Shown: positions 7,371 through 15,625 of the stretch, one piece after another
Position numbering within the stretch: the first letter of the stretch is position 1
Layout: every line of letters starts with the position of its first letter
Source of the DNA: SHLQ01 sp964562985
GTDB lineage: Bacteria > Actinomycetota > Acidimicrobiia > Acidimicrobiales > SHLQ01
Direction of reading: 5' to 3'
DNA length: 52,331 nt
Assembly (NCBI GenBank): GCA_964562985.1
Contig: CAZLWE010000018.1
Coordinates: forward strand, 1 to 52,331
The notes under the pieces: generated by a model
Database searches by the model: none
Told to the model about the DNA's origin: nothing
Seen by the model: only the letters and a program-made list of their open reading frames with translations
Program-made: the position numbers and the translations under genes

Positions 7371-8318
7371 GTGACCACCGAAGTATCGAACGTAGAACTG
7401 CCAGCTGCCGTAGCAGGAGTTGATTCCGCTGAGGTGAAAGCAGCGCAACGTAAAGAGAAATGGTTACGACGCATACCCCTGCTTCCGGCGCTGATCTTCA
7501 CGATCATCGTCACCCAGATTCCGTTTGTAATCGCACTCTGGATTTCGTTTCAGGACTGGGCCTTCCTTACCCCGGCCCCTATCGAGTTCGTTGGTCTCGA
7601 CAACTACTTCTCGATTCCTGACAACATGCGGTTTGTTGATTCGATCATCAACACCTTCTGGATCACCTTCGGAACCGCCTTCTTCTCCACCTTGCTCGCC
7701 ACCGGCCTTGCAATTGCCCTCGACAAGAAATTCATTGGTCAGTCAATCGTGCGAACGCTGCTGATCACCCCGTTCTTGACCATGCCAGTCGCAGCCTCGC
7801 TCATCTGGCGAAACAGTATTCTCGACGTCCGCTTCGGCTTCGTGAATTTCATTCTCGACAGCATTGGGGCTGAGCCATTTGAAACTTCAGCTTCACCGCT
7901 CTTTACGGTCCTCATCTTCTCGATCTGGCAGTGGACGCCATTCCTCATGCTGATCCTTCTCGCTGGCCTACAGAGCCAACCTCCGTCCGTGCTGGAGGCC
8001 GCCCGAGTCGACGGCGCGAGCAACTCCGCAATCTTCTTCCAGATCACGCTTCCGCACCTGCGCCCCTACCTCGAACTTGGTGCGCTTCTCAGCTCGATCT
8101 TCCTGATCCAGACCTTCGACGCTGTCGATCAGTTGGTCGGCGGCGCTATCGGCGCCCAGAACATCCCATTCTTTGTGCATCAGCGGGCAATCGGTGGTGC
8201 ATTCCAGTTCGGCGAAGCATCCGCGTTCGGTGTGGTCGTGGTGATCGCATCGATCATCCTGGCGACCTTCTCGCTTCGGGTGCTCTCGGGACTACTTGAC
8301 GGAGAGGACATCGCATGA
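7371..8318 (+). CDS. ABC sugar/polyol importer permease 1
   Basis: 315 residues when started at GTG 7371, which has AAAGGG at 7361-7366. Six membrane segments of the MalF/UgpA type and the EAA loop EAARVDGASNSAIFFQITLP at about residue 209, which docks on the ATPase. It forms the channel with the next gene product. It overlaps the second permease gene by four bases (ATGA), which points to translational coupling. It lies 147 bases after the receptor gene, beyond the three hairpins, and is likely expressed at a lower level than the receptor. Confidence 0.93.
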   Translation: MTTEVSNVELPAAVAGVDSAEVKAAQRKEKWLRRIPLLPALIFTIIVTQIPFVIALWISFQDWAFLTPAPIEFVGLDNYFSIPDNMRFVDSIINTFWITFGTAFFSTLLATGLAIALDKKFIGQSIVRTLLITPFLTMPVAASLIWRNSILDVRFGFVNFILDSIGAEPFETSASPLFTVLIFSIWQWTPFLMLILLAGLQSQPPSVLEAARVDGASNSAIFFQITLPHLRPYLELGALLSSIFLIQTFDAVDQLVGGAIGAQNIPFFVHQRAIGGAFQFGEASAFGVVVVIASIILATFSLRVLSGLLDGEDIA

Positions 8319-9214
8319 GTGGCGTAAGTGACGAAATCGTTGGCGTAAATACACGCTGGAGCACATTTACGTCCTTCGTCGTTGGCTGGGCAGCGGCTGC
8401 GGTCTTCTTCTTCCCGATCTTTTGGATGGTCCACACCTCCTTTAAGACCGAGGAAGACGCACAGAGCCTCGACCCGGTCTTTTTCTTTAGTCCATCGCTC
8501 GACCGCTACCGCGAAGTCAGCGAGGACTTCGGTGGCAACCTCGGTGCGGTCGACGCGTTCACTAACTCGTTCAGCGTGGTGATCGCCTCCACGATTCTGG
8601 TGCTGTTGATGGGCATCCCCGCCGCATATGCGCTCACGATCCGACCTATCGAGAAGTGGCGCGACGTGCTGTTCTTCTTCATCTCGACGAAGTTCCTGCC
8701 GATCGCTGCTGCGATCGTGCCGCTGTTCTTCTTCGCAGATGCGATTCCGTACCCGACGTTCGGCCTGCCGTTCCTCGACACGGACGATCTGTTGGGAACC
8801 CGACTCGGCCTCACGATCGTGTACACCGCGTTCAACCTGCCTCTCGGCGTGTGGATGATGCGGTCCTTCTTTGAGGAAGTTCCAAAGGAACTTATCGAAG
8901 CCGCCCAGATCGACGGCGCATCGATCACCGAACAGCTCAAATCGGTAATTCTGCCAATCGTGTCCCCAGGAATCGCCGCGACCGCGCTTCTCAGCTTTAT
9001 CTTTGCGTGGAACGAATTCTTCCTCGCACTCAACCTGACCGCCGCCGATACGGCGACCGTGCCCATTTGGGTAACCGGTACCGTGGACGGTCGTGGTCAG
9101 TTCTTCGCAAAGCTGTCAGCAGCAGCGACGATGGCATCGATCCCGGTGATCGCCGCTGGTTGGATTGCACAAAAACGTTTGGTTCGTGGGCTCGCCCTCG
9201 GCGCCATCAAGTGA
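8315..9214 (+). CDS. ABC sugar/polyol importer permease 2
   Basis: 299 residues, MalG/UgpE type, with six membrane segments and the EAA loop EAAQIDGASITEQLKSVILP at about residue 194, then the usual FAWNEFFLALNL segment. Partner of permease 1 in the heterodimeric membrane channel of the polyol importer. The start ATG overlaps the previous stop codon. Confidence 0.94.
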   Translation: MSGVSDEIVGVNTRWSTFTSFVVGWAAAAVFFFPIFWMVHTSFKTEEDAQSLDPVFFFSPSLDRYREVSEDFGGNLGAVDAFTNSFSVVIASTILVLLMGIPAAYALTIRPIEKWRDVLFFFISTKFLPIAAAIVPLFFFADAIPYPTFGLPFLDTDDLLGTRLGLTIVYTAFNLPLGVWMMRSFFEEVPKELIEAAQIDGASITEQLKSVILPIVSPGIAATALLSFIFAWNEFFLALNLTAADTATVPIWVTGTVDGRGQFFAKLSAAATMASIPVIAAGWIAQKRLVRGLALGAIK

Positions 9215-9253
9215 CTTTTCGTAAGACGCCGAAAGGCATGGACGGAGGAAATA

Positions 9254-10357
9254 GTGGCTCAGGTCACCTATGACAGTGCGAGTCGAATCTACGGGTTCGG
9301 ATCGTCCCTAGAGGTTCGCGCAGTTGACAAGCTCAACTTGCACATCACCGACGGCGAACTCTTGGTACTCGTCGGGCCATCTGGATCGGGAAAGTCGACC
9401 GCGCTGCGAATGCTCGCTGGCCTCGAACCGATCAACGAAGGCCGTCTGGTCATTGACGACCGTGACGTATCGCTTGTGCGCCCGCAGGATCGCGACATTG
9501 CGATGGTTTTCCAGAACTACGCGCTGTATCCGCAGATGACGGTCCGCGAGAATATGGGCTTTGCGCTCAAGCAGCAGAAGGTTCCCAAGGACGGCCGCAA
9601 GAAGCGTGTTGAAGAGGCAGCGGAGATTCTCGATTTGTCGCCGTATCTCGACCGCAAGCCCAAGGCTCTCTCGGGTGGTCAGCGCCAACGTGTCGCCATG
9701 GGACGCGCAATCGTGCGCGAACCCAAGGTGTTCTTGATGGATGAGCCGCTCTCGAACCTCGACGCAAAGCTTCGCGTGCAGACCCGCACCGAGCTTGTCG
9801 ACCTCCAGGCGCGTCTCGGTGTTACCACCGCCTACGTCACCCACGATCAGGTTGAGGCTATGACCATGGGTCACCGCGTTGCGGTTCTCGACCACGGCAT
9901 CCTCCAGCAGGTCGATAGCCCGGGCCGCCTGTACAGCCACCCAGACAACCTCTTCGTGGCTGGATTCATTGGATCGCCTGCAATGAACCTTGTAGAGACC
10001 GAGCGCCAAGGCAACGAACTGTTCCTTGGCGACAACGCCGTTCCGTTGACCGCGGGCGTTCAGGCCGACCTCGAAAACACGAGCGCGAAGAAGTTCGTGG
10101 TCGGTGCTCGCCCAGAGCACCTCTCGACCGCCGCGGGCGGGACCGCAGCAAAGGCGAACGTTATTGAGGACCTCGGGTCTGAGGCGTTTATCCACGCGAT
10201 CATGCCGCACCAGGGTCAAGACAAGACCATGGTTGTACGCGTTCCCGGCGAGACGTCGATCAAGCGTGGCGACAACATCCTCATTGGTGTTGACGGTCCG
10301 CTTCACATCTTCGAAGCAGAGTCCGGCCGCCGTCTGGGCTCTGAAGACGCCGAGTAA
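9254..10357 (+). CDS. ABC sugar/polyol importer ATPase
   Basis: 367 residues from a GTG with GGAGG seven bases upstream. Walker A GPSGSGKST at 41-49, Q-loop FQNYALYP, signature LSGGQRQR at about 139-146, Walker B VFLMDEP at 159-165 and the H-loop THDQ at about 195. The C-terminal 120 residues form the TOBE-like regulatory domain of the MalK/UgpC/MsmK subfamily (VGARPEHL). It energises the two permeases. The gene follows permease 2 after 39 bases on the same strand, completing the importer with its own ATPase rather than relying on a shared one. Confidence 0.95.
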   Translation: MAQVTYDSASRIYGFGSSLEVRAVDKLNLHITDGELLVLVGPSGSGKSTALRMLAGLEPINEGRLVIDDRDVSLVRPQDRDIAMVFQNYALYPQMTVRENMGFALKQQKVPKDGRKKRVEEAAEILDLSPYLDRKPKALSGGQRQRVAMGRAIVREPKVFLMDEPLSNLDAKLRVQTRTELVDLQARLGVTTAYVTHDQVEAMTMGHRVAVLDHGILQQVDSPGRLYSHPDNLFVAGFIGSPAMNLVETERQGNELFLGDNAVPLTAGVQADLENTSAKKFVVGARPEHLSTAAGGTAAKANVIEDLGSEAFIHAIMPHQGQDKTMVVRVPGETSIKRGDNILIGVDGPLHIFEAESGRRLGSEDAE

Positions 10358-10366
10358 CCGGCCCTG

Positions 10367-11221
10367 ATGTTTGCTGCAGTCGAAGCTGGCGGCACGAAGT
10401 TTCGTGCCGCTGTATTCAGCGACGAAACCACTGTGATCGACCAGGAGTGGATTCCCACCACGACACCTGACGAAACCCTGGGCGCATGCATTGATTTCTT
10501 CGAGAAGCACGGTGACATTGAGGCACTAGGGATTGCGTCTTTTGGGCCGTTGGTTGTCGACCGGACATCACCGCAGTTCGGTTCCATTGCTAAGACCCCA
10601 AAGCCCGGCTGGAACGGCGCTCCGCTCCTTCAACGACTGCAGAGTTCCCTTGGCGTGCCAGCGGACATCCAGACTGACGTGGAGGCGGCTGCAGTCTCGG
10701 AATGGCGTCACGGCAAGGGGCAAGGCTTCTCCCGCGTTGGCTACGTAACCGTAGGCACAGGAATCGGGGCTGCGCTGGCGATCGACGGCGTGCCGTTTCG
10801 TGGACGCGCCCACACCGAGATGGGCCATGTGCCGGTAAAGCGGCATCCCGATGACGCCTACGCAGGTAACTGCCCATTCCACGGCGATTGCCTCGAAGGC
10901 ATGGCGTCGGGCCCCGCCATTGGTGAACGTTGGGATGCCGATCCCAAGACCCTCCTCGGTCGAGACGATGTTTGGGATCTCGAAGCGTTCTATCTCGCGC
11001 AACTCGTTCGGGTGTACGCGCTGACCTTTGCTCCCGACATCGTGCTGTTCGGCGGCGGCGTGGGAACGCTGCCACACCTCGATGATCGCATTCGCAAGGC
11101 TGTGGAGATCGACCTGGCCGACTATGCGGTGGACGGCCCTCCGGAGGTCATGACCGCCGGCCTGGGCGAAGACGCCGGCCTCATCGGAGCAGCTGTCGTT
11201 GCTGCGGCACTCGTCGCCTAA
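10367..11221 (+). CDS. ROK-family fructokinase
   Basis: 284 residues. The N-terminal phosphate-binding motif EAGGTKFRAAV, the VGTGIGAALAIDG segment, and the zinc-binding cluster built from GHVPVKRHPDD and CPFHGDCLEG mark the ROK fructokinases related to B. subtilis GmuE/YdhR. It phosphorylates fructose to fructose 6-phosphate. The gene starts nine bases after the importer ATPase stop codon without an obvious ribosome site, so it is likely the last gene of the same operon. Together with the dehydrogenase it gives the full route mannitol to fructose to fructose 6-phosphate. Glucose, mannose or other hexoses cannot be excluded as substrates. Confidence 0.88.
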   Translation: MFAAVEAGGTKFRAAVFSDETTVIDQEWIPTTTPDETLGACIDFFEKHGDIEALGIASFGPLVVDRTSPQFGSIAKTPKPGWNGAPLLQRLQSSLGVPADIQTDVEAAAVSEWRHGKGQGFSRVGYVTVGTGIGAALAIDGVPFRGRAHTEMGHVPVKRHPDDAYAGNCPFHGDCLEGMASGPAIGERWDADPKTLLGRDDVWDLEAFYLAQLVRVYALTFAPDIVLFGGGVGTLPHLDDRIRKAVEIDLADYAVDGPPEVMTAGLGEDAGLIGAAVVAAALVA

Positions 11222-11277
11222 CCGATATGCCCGTCGCCGGGTAGACAATCGCCGACCGAGTTGACCAAGCTGTGGTC

Positions 11278-12267
11278 ATGACTATTGCTGTACCGTTCCC
11301 GTCTGCGCAACCCCCGGGCTACGTTTGGCTTGACGACGAACCGGCATTCGACCCAGATCTGCACTTGGCCCTTGAGGAGCCTGACGAGGTCTTCACGCTC
11401 GCTGACCTGGGTTATAGCGATGCAGAAATTGCTGGGAAGGTCACTCCCGTAGCCGCAACGACCCCGTTTCGCCTTCTCAGCGACGAAGGCGCCGCGGTGA
11501 TGCTCGATGTGGCACGAAAGCTGAGAAGCCACGTGATGCCCGCAGGGGAGCGGATAGAAAACGTGGTGCGGGGCGGGTGCTACCGGTCCAGGTGGCTACG
11601 AGACCTGTGTACCAGTCCAGAGGTGACGGATCATCTCGCAAGGATCTATGGCATCGATATCGCACCCCACCCGATGCCCGTGCATCTCGGGCACTTGAAC
11701 TTTGAGCCAGAGCAAATCGACACCGCGATCGACAAATGGCATCACGACACCCTTCCTCTCGACTACGTCATGGCGGTTACCGATCCGTCCACTGTGGACG
11801 GTGGACGCTTCGAATACTTCCTCGGGACCAAGGCCGAAGCTCAGGCGCTCGCCGCTGCTGGCGAGACACCACCCCCAGATCGAGTGGTTGCGCCGGATTT
11901 CCCAACGGCTGGTTATGCCATTGCGCTGCACGGCGACATGGTTGTTCACCGGGCGGGGCCGTTGTTTTCGCCCGGTGAGCGGATCTCGATGGTAAACGGC
12001 TACGTCAGTCTCGATACATCTTTGGACGAACAGGCCCGAAACAGGGACCTGATGGTGGTAGACGACCCGCAAGTGCTCTACACCGAATGGGCCAAGATGG
12101 CTGCGTGGAGGGCCCAGAGCCGTCTGGGAGCACTCATCGACGAGCTTGCCTTCACCGATGACAAAGACGCTGTCGCCGACGCCCTAGAGCGCGCCATCGA
12201 CGATGCGCAGCGAGCTATCGATGAGATGCGAGCTGGTCCCGGAGACATCCACCACTACGGCGGGTAG
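11278..12267 (+). CDS. Putative Fe(II)/2-oxoglutarate-dependent oxygenase
   Basis: 329 residues from ATG 11278 (GTG 11272 also possible; no ribosome site is clear). The middle carries WHHDTLPLDYVMAVTDP followed by GGRFEYFLGT, and later HGDMVVHRAGPL and GERISMVNGYVS. These fit the double-stranded beta-helix oxygenases: an HxD pair, a distal histidine and the arginine that binds 2-oxoglutarate. The N-terminal 100 residues are not recognised, and the C-terminus is a helical, charged tail. I infer an oxygenase from the residue pattern; the substrate is unknown. Neighbours give no pathway hint: it is outside the mannitol operon. Confidence 0.55.
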   Translation: MTIAVPFPSAQPPGYVWLDDEPAFDPDLHLALEEPDEVFTLADLGYSDAEIAGKVTPVAATTPFRLLSDEGAAVMLDVARKLRSHVMPAGERIENVVRGGCYRSRWLRDLCTSPEVTDHLARIYGIDIAPHPMPVHLGHLNFEPEQIDTAIDKWHHDTLPLDYVMAVTDPSTVDGGRFEYFLGTKAEAQALAAAGETPPPDRVVAPDFPTAGYAIALHGDMVVHRAGPLFSPGERISMVNGYVSLDTSLDEQARNRDLMVVDDPQVLYTEWAKMAAWRAQSRLGALIDELAFTDDKDAVADALERAIDDAQRAIDEMRAGPGDIHHYGG

Positions 12268-12300
12268 GCCTCCTGCAGCACGTTTTGGATAGTGGTGGTC

Positions 12301-12867
12301 TCAGGACCATTGATCCCTCTGGTTCCGGGCCTCGGGAGCCATGAGATCGTCCTCGCCGGCTCGGGCACGGGAGGAAGACACGCCTCGGAGACGCTCAGAG
12401 GTCCGTAGCGGCTCTACGTCGGTGATATCGACGCCATCCCGCTCAGCCACAACAACGGTCGGTAGACGAGCTACAGAGGCGTCTCTGTGGCTCTCATCGT
12501 CGTAGTAGTCAATGTCGTTTACTTGGGACCACTTATCGGCTCCCATGATCACCGCGTCGAATCCGTCGGCGATGTCAGCGATCAGCTGCATCTCCGTGGT
12601 CGCCACAAACAGCCAGTCGTAGTGGTCCGCATCGGCTTCGAGGACAGCAATCCGTTCATCGAAACTGGGACCCGGTGGGTTGGGCTTGTCGAGGGCGCCA
12701 TGGCTCACGACCAGATGCACCTCGTCGAGGGCGAAGCTTTCGCGGGCCAGTCGTGCGATTTCGAGGTGCGCAATGGTCAAAGGATTGAACGAGCCCGGAA
12801 AGACGCCTCGGCGCGCTTTGGTAGTTGCCACACCGCCATGTTGCCTTGTGGAACCGTTCGGAGGCAT
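12301..12867 (-). CDS. NadD-like nucleotidyltransferase
   Basis: 188 residues if started at ATG 12867. Motif GVFPGSFNPLTIAHLEIAR matches the GSFDPxHxGH nucleotide-binding signature of adenylyltransferases, with the second histidine kept and the first replaced by T; the terminal VSSSRAR corresponds to the ISSTxIR motif. It could transfer AMP to nicotinate mononucleotide or a similar phosphate, but the altered signature makes this unsure. The start is uncertain: further in-frame starts exist upstream, and GTG 12831 downstream. The region before ATG 12867 is also the promoter of the divergent ilvB leader, so both genes may share control. Confidence 0.7.
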   Translation of the reverse strand: MPPNGSTRQHGGVATTKARRGVFPGSFNPLTIAHLEIARLARESFALDEVHLVVSHGALDKPNPPGPSFDERIAVLEADADHYDWLFVATTEMQLIADIADGFDAVIMGADKWSQVNDIDYYDDESHRDASVARLPTVVVAERDGVDITDVEPLRTSERLRGVSSSRARAGEDDLMAPEARNQRDQWS

Positions 12868-12870
12868 AAT
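12841..12870 (+). promoter_or_regulatory. Promoter of the ilvB leader transcript
   Basis: TTGCCT (12841-12846), 18-base spacer, CATAAT (12865-12870). The -10 box ends seven bases before the GTG of the leader peptide, so the leader would be translated from the very 5' end of the RNA. Confidence 0.55.
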
Positions 12871-12877
12871 CACAAGC

Positions 12878-12916
12878 GTGTTTTCGCAAGCCATTCTCGT
12901 AGTAGTAGTTATGTAG
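12878..12916 (+). CDS. ilvL: ilvB leader peptide (attenuator peptide)
   Basis: Twelve residues, MFSQAILVVVVM with GTG start and TAG stop. Codons 6 to 11 are Ile, Leu and four consecutive Val, that is, every branched-chain amino acid in one run, directly upstream of the acetolactate synthase genes. A ribosome that stalls here when charged Val, Leu or Ile tRNA is short would alter folding of the RNA behind it. A hairpin and an intrinsic terminator follow immediately. Too short for standard gene callers. The function is inferred from codon content, position and the terminator. Confidence 0.8.
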   Translation: MFSQAILVVVVM

Positions 12917-12939
12917 CGCACGGCCAACCCGCCGTGTGC
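12916..12939 (+). promoter_or_regulatory. Attenuator hairpin 1 (pause-type)
   Basis: Arms GCGCACGGC (12916-12924) and GCCGTGTGC (12931-12939) form nine pairs with one wobble around a six-base loop; the first arm begins in the leader stop codon, so a ribosome on the leader would disrupt it. Confidence 0.6.
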
Positions 12940-12942
12940 CTC

Positions 12943-12974
12943 GCCTTCCCAACCGGGAAGGCTTCTTCGTTTTT
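12943..12974 (+). terminator. ilvB attenuator terminator
   Basis: Perfect eight-pair stem GCCTTCCC / GGGAAGGC (12943-12950, 12955-12962) with loop AACC, then TTCTTCGTTTTT. It stands 40 bases before the ilvB start and would stop transcription when branched-chain amino acids are plentiful. Confidence 0.75.
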
Positions 12975-13014
12975 GGCACAAGTTCTCAACCGCTCACCGA
13001 CCTAGGAGCAAATC

Positions 13015-14745
13015 ATGGAAATGGATGGAGGATCGGCCCTCTTAAAGGCTCTCGACTTTGAGGGTGTCGAGGTCGTGTTCGGCTATCCCGGCGGCGCGAT
13101 CATGCCGGTGTATGACTCCATGGTGGGTGGGTCAGGGCCTCGTCACGTACTCGTGCGCCACGAGCAAGGCGCAGGGCATATGGCATCGGGCTACGCGCAG
13201 GCCACTGGCAAGCCGGGTGTCGTGATGGTCACCAGTGGCCCAGCTGCCACCAACATCGTTACCCCACTCGCTGACGCCTACCTCGATTCGGTTCCCGTCG
13301 TGGCCATCACCGGTCAGGTTCCCTACGGCCTTATCGGTACCGACGCATTCCAAGAGACCGACACCACCGGCATCACGATGTCGATCACCAAGCACAACTA
13401 TCTCGTCTCGGACCCCAACGACATCCCACAGGTCGTGCACGAAGCGTTCCACATCGCCACCACCGGGCGTCCCGGCCCCGTACTTATCGATCTCCCGAAG
13501 AACATCACCGATGTCCGGAACCCACAGTCGGTGATGACGTGGAGCGATCCAGTGCCGGTCGATCTACCCGGCTTTAAACCCGTGCTCGACGGCGAACCCG
13601 AAATGATTGAGGCGGCGGTCGAGTTGATGCTCCAGGCCAGCCGTCCCGTGATTTACGCTGGCGGTGGCATTTTGAAGGCCCGGGGTGCTGCGGAGCTCCT
13701 CGAGCTCGCCGAGCGGCTGAACATCCCGGTCGTCACCACGCTAATGGCCCGGGGTGCAATGCCCGACAGCCACGAACTGAACCTTGGCATGCCAGGGATG
13801 CACGGTAACTACACCGCAGTTATGTCGATGCAACAATCGGATCTGCTCATTGCAATGGGCAGCCGCTTCGACGACCGGGTGACCGGCAAGGTCGACGGGT
13901 TCGCCCCCGACGCGAAGGTCATTCACGTCGATATCGACCCAGCCGAACTCGGCAAGATCCGGATGCCTGACGTTGCGATTCGCGGAGACGCCAAGCACGT
14001 GATGCGCCAAATGCTCGACGCCATCGGTACTCGTACACCCGCTGATCACGGCGCCTGGCGTTCGACCCTCTCGGGCTGGCAGGAGAACTACCCGCTCGCC
14101 TACGAAGACGCCGAACCCGGCGGCCTACTCAAGCCGCAAATGGTGCTCGAGCGTCTGCACGAACTTTCACCCGAGGACACCATCGTCGCCTCTGGCGTGG
14201 GTCAGCATCAGATGTGGGCCAGCCAGTACTGGCAGTTCGAACATCCCTACACCTGGCTGAACTCCGGTGGGCTCGGAACCATGGGCTACTCGATCCCGGC
14301 CGCGATCGGCGCCAAGGTCGGTATGCCCGACAAGACAGTCTGGGCGGTGGATGGCGATGGTTGCTTCCAGATGACCTGCCAGGAGCTCATCACCGCCGCG
14401 GTCGAGAAGATCCCGGTCAAGGTGGCTCTGCTCAACAACACCTATCTCGGGATGGTGCGTCAATGGCAGGAGATGTTCTACGAGAATCGTCTTTCCGAGG
14501 TTGACCTGTCCGGTCCAGTGCCCGACTACATCAAGCTGTCCGAGGCAATGGGCTGCGTCGCAATTCGCGTCGAGGACCCCGATGAGGTCGACGATGCGAT
14601 CGAGCGGGCCAACGCCATAGACGACGCACCGGTCGTGATTGAGTTCGTTACCGAACCGAATGAGAACGTGTATCCGATGGTTCCAGGCGGCAAGAGCAAC
14701 TCCGAGGTTGTTGTGCCACCGTTCCAACAGAAGGGAGCGGAGTGA
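13015..14745 (+). CDS. ilvB: Acetolactate synthase large (catalytic) subunit
   Basis: 576 residues with AGGAG seven bases before the ATG. It joins two pyruvates, or pyruvate and 2-oxobutyrate, with thiamine diphosphate: the first committed step of valine, leucine and isoleucine synthesis. The catalytic glutamate sits in VRHEQGAGHMASGYA (Glu50), the thiamine diphosphate site is GDGCFQMTCQEL with NN about 28 residues on, and the FAD/middle domain lies between. Ends in a TGATG junction with ilvN. Expression should be governed by the upstream leader peptide and terminator. ilvC is not next to it, unlike in many actinobacteria. Confidence 0.97.
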   Translation: MEMDGGSALLKALDFEGVEVVFGYPGGAIMPVYDSMVGGSGPRHVLVRHEQGAGHMASGYAQATGKPGVVMVTSGPAATNIVTPLADAYLDSVPVVAITGQVPYGLIGTDAFQETDTTGITMSITKHNYLVSDPNDIPQVVHEAFHIATTGRPGPVLIDLPKNITDVRNPQSVMTWSDPVPVDLPGFKPVLDGEPEMIEAAVELMLQASRPVIYAGGGILKARGAAELLELAERLNIPVVTTLMARGAMPDSHELNLGMPGMHGNYTAVMSMQQSDLLIAMGSRFDDRVTGKVDGFAPDAKVIHVDIDPAELGKIRMPDVAIRGDAKHVMRQMLDAIGTRTPADHGAWRSTLSGWQENYPLAYEDAEPGGLLKPQMVLERLHELSPEDTIVASGVGQHQMWASQYWQFEHPYTWLNSGGLGTMGYSIPAAIGAKVGMPDKTVWAVDGDGCFQMTCQELITAAVEKIPVKVALLNNTYLGMVRQWQEMFYENRLSEVDLSGPVPDYIKLSEAMGCVAIRVEDPDEVDDAIERANAIDDAPVVIEFVTEPNENVYPMVPGGKSNSEVVVPPFQQKGAE

Positions 14746-15239
14746 TGAAGCGCTCCCAGCTGACCCGTTGTCACACCCTGGCCGTACTCGTCGAGAACAA
14801 GTCGGGCGTTCTTGCTCGCGTCGCCGGGCTGTTCGCTCGGCGTGGTTTCAATATCGAGTCGCTCGCCGTGGCTCCAACCGATGATCGGTTCAGCCGTATC
14901 ACGATCGTGGTAGACGGAGAATCAGCCCCGATCGACCAGATCAAAAAGCAGCTCGACAAGCTTATCGATGTGATCGACATCGTCGAGCTCTCTCCGGAGC
15001 ACTCCGCGTTGCGCGAGATGGTCCTCGTCCGCCTGGAGCTCGACGACGAGGCGAAGGTCGCCGACGTCGAAGCATTGGTCGATGGGTTCAGCGGTTCGGT
15101 GCTGCGAGTACGCGGCGCGCACATGATGCTCTCGCTTTCGAGCCGGCCCGAAGACCTCGATGCATTCCTCGCAAAGCTTGAGCCCTATGGCGTAGCCGAA
15201 CTGCAGCGCACCGGGGCGATTGCAATCCCCGGAATCTGA
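14745..15239 (+). CDS. ilvN: Acetolactate synthase small (regulatory) subunit
   Basis: 164 residues. The N-terminal ACT domain starts with HTLAVLVENKSGVLARVAGLFARRGFNIESL, which binds valine for feedback inhibition; the C-terminal half is the usual small-subunit domain. The start ATG shares one base with the ilvB stop (TGATG); GTG 14742 is possible. AAGGGAGCGG just before serves as ribosome site. Two genes of one operon whose products form the holoenzyme. Confidence 0.96.
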   Translation: MKRSQLTRCHTLAVLVENKSGVLARVAGLFARRGFNIESLAVAPTDDRFSRITIVVDGESAPIDQIKKQLDKLIDVIDIVELSPEHSALREMVLVRLELDDEAKVADVEALVDGFSGSVLRVRGAHMMLSLSSRPEDLDAFLAKLEPYGVAELQRTGAIAIPGI

Positions 15240-15248
15240 ACCTCCATC

Positions 15249-15613
15249 TCTCTCAAATTTGCGCGCTGGACGTTAAATAGCGCGGATTCCCGTCGCTATT
15301 GTCGCCGCGAGCAACCGTGACTCCCACGATGGGCTGACCGCGGCAGAGCGGTACACCCCTGGGTGAACGCTCAGCCAATGGCCCTTCTTGACCCTGCAGT
15401 GATCTGGTGCGTCTTGAGGCCGTATGCGAGGGCCTGAGCTCGTGTGATGATGCCAAACTGGCGGTGGAAAGTGTCGTTGAGCGACACGGCTATCTCCCAA
15501 TGGTTGCAACCAAGGGGGAAGTGGTCTCGCCAGTATGACCGGTGCGTCTGACACTCTCGCTTCTCCGCGCGCTCAATGACAGATAGTGCCGTGCAGCGCG
15601 CAAATTTGGGAGA
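15249..15613. mobile_element. 365-bp segment with 20-bp terminal inverted repeats (MITE-like)
   Basis: Left end TCTCTCAAATTTGCGCGCTG (15249-15268); the right end (15594-15613) is its reverse complement with one mismatch. The match continues inwards for four more bases with one further mismatch. The segment fills the gap between ilvN and the convergent sugar transferase gene and holds a decayed gene fragment. No target-site duplication is visible, so insertion as a miniature transposable element is an inference. No transposase remains. Confidence 0.5.
15273..15487 (-). pseudogene. Remnant of an AbiEi-like / DUF559-associated N-terminal domain, frameshifted
   Basis: In one frame from GTG 15487 the translation runs VSLNDTFHRQFGIITRAQAL and then AYGLKTHQI; in another frame it continues as KKGHWLSVHPGVYRSAAVSP and SWESRLLAATIATG before a stop. 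Joined, they match the helix-turn-helix region (GIITRAQALAAGLS...W.SVHPGVY) of AbiEi-like antitoxin-type proteins often fused to DUF559 nuclease domains. A frameshift lies near 15380-15395 and the C-terminal domain is absent. It is dead, and lies within the inverted-repeat segment. Confidence 0.65.
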
Positions 15614-15625
15614 ACGGGGAACCGT

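Noticed and set aside
9308..10510. 400-codon open frame opposite the ABC ATPase gene
   Set aside because: Antisense to an ATPase with all motifs; no start signal or recognisable domain.
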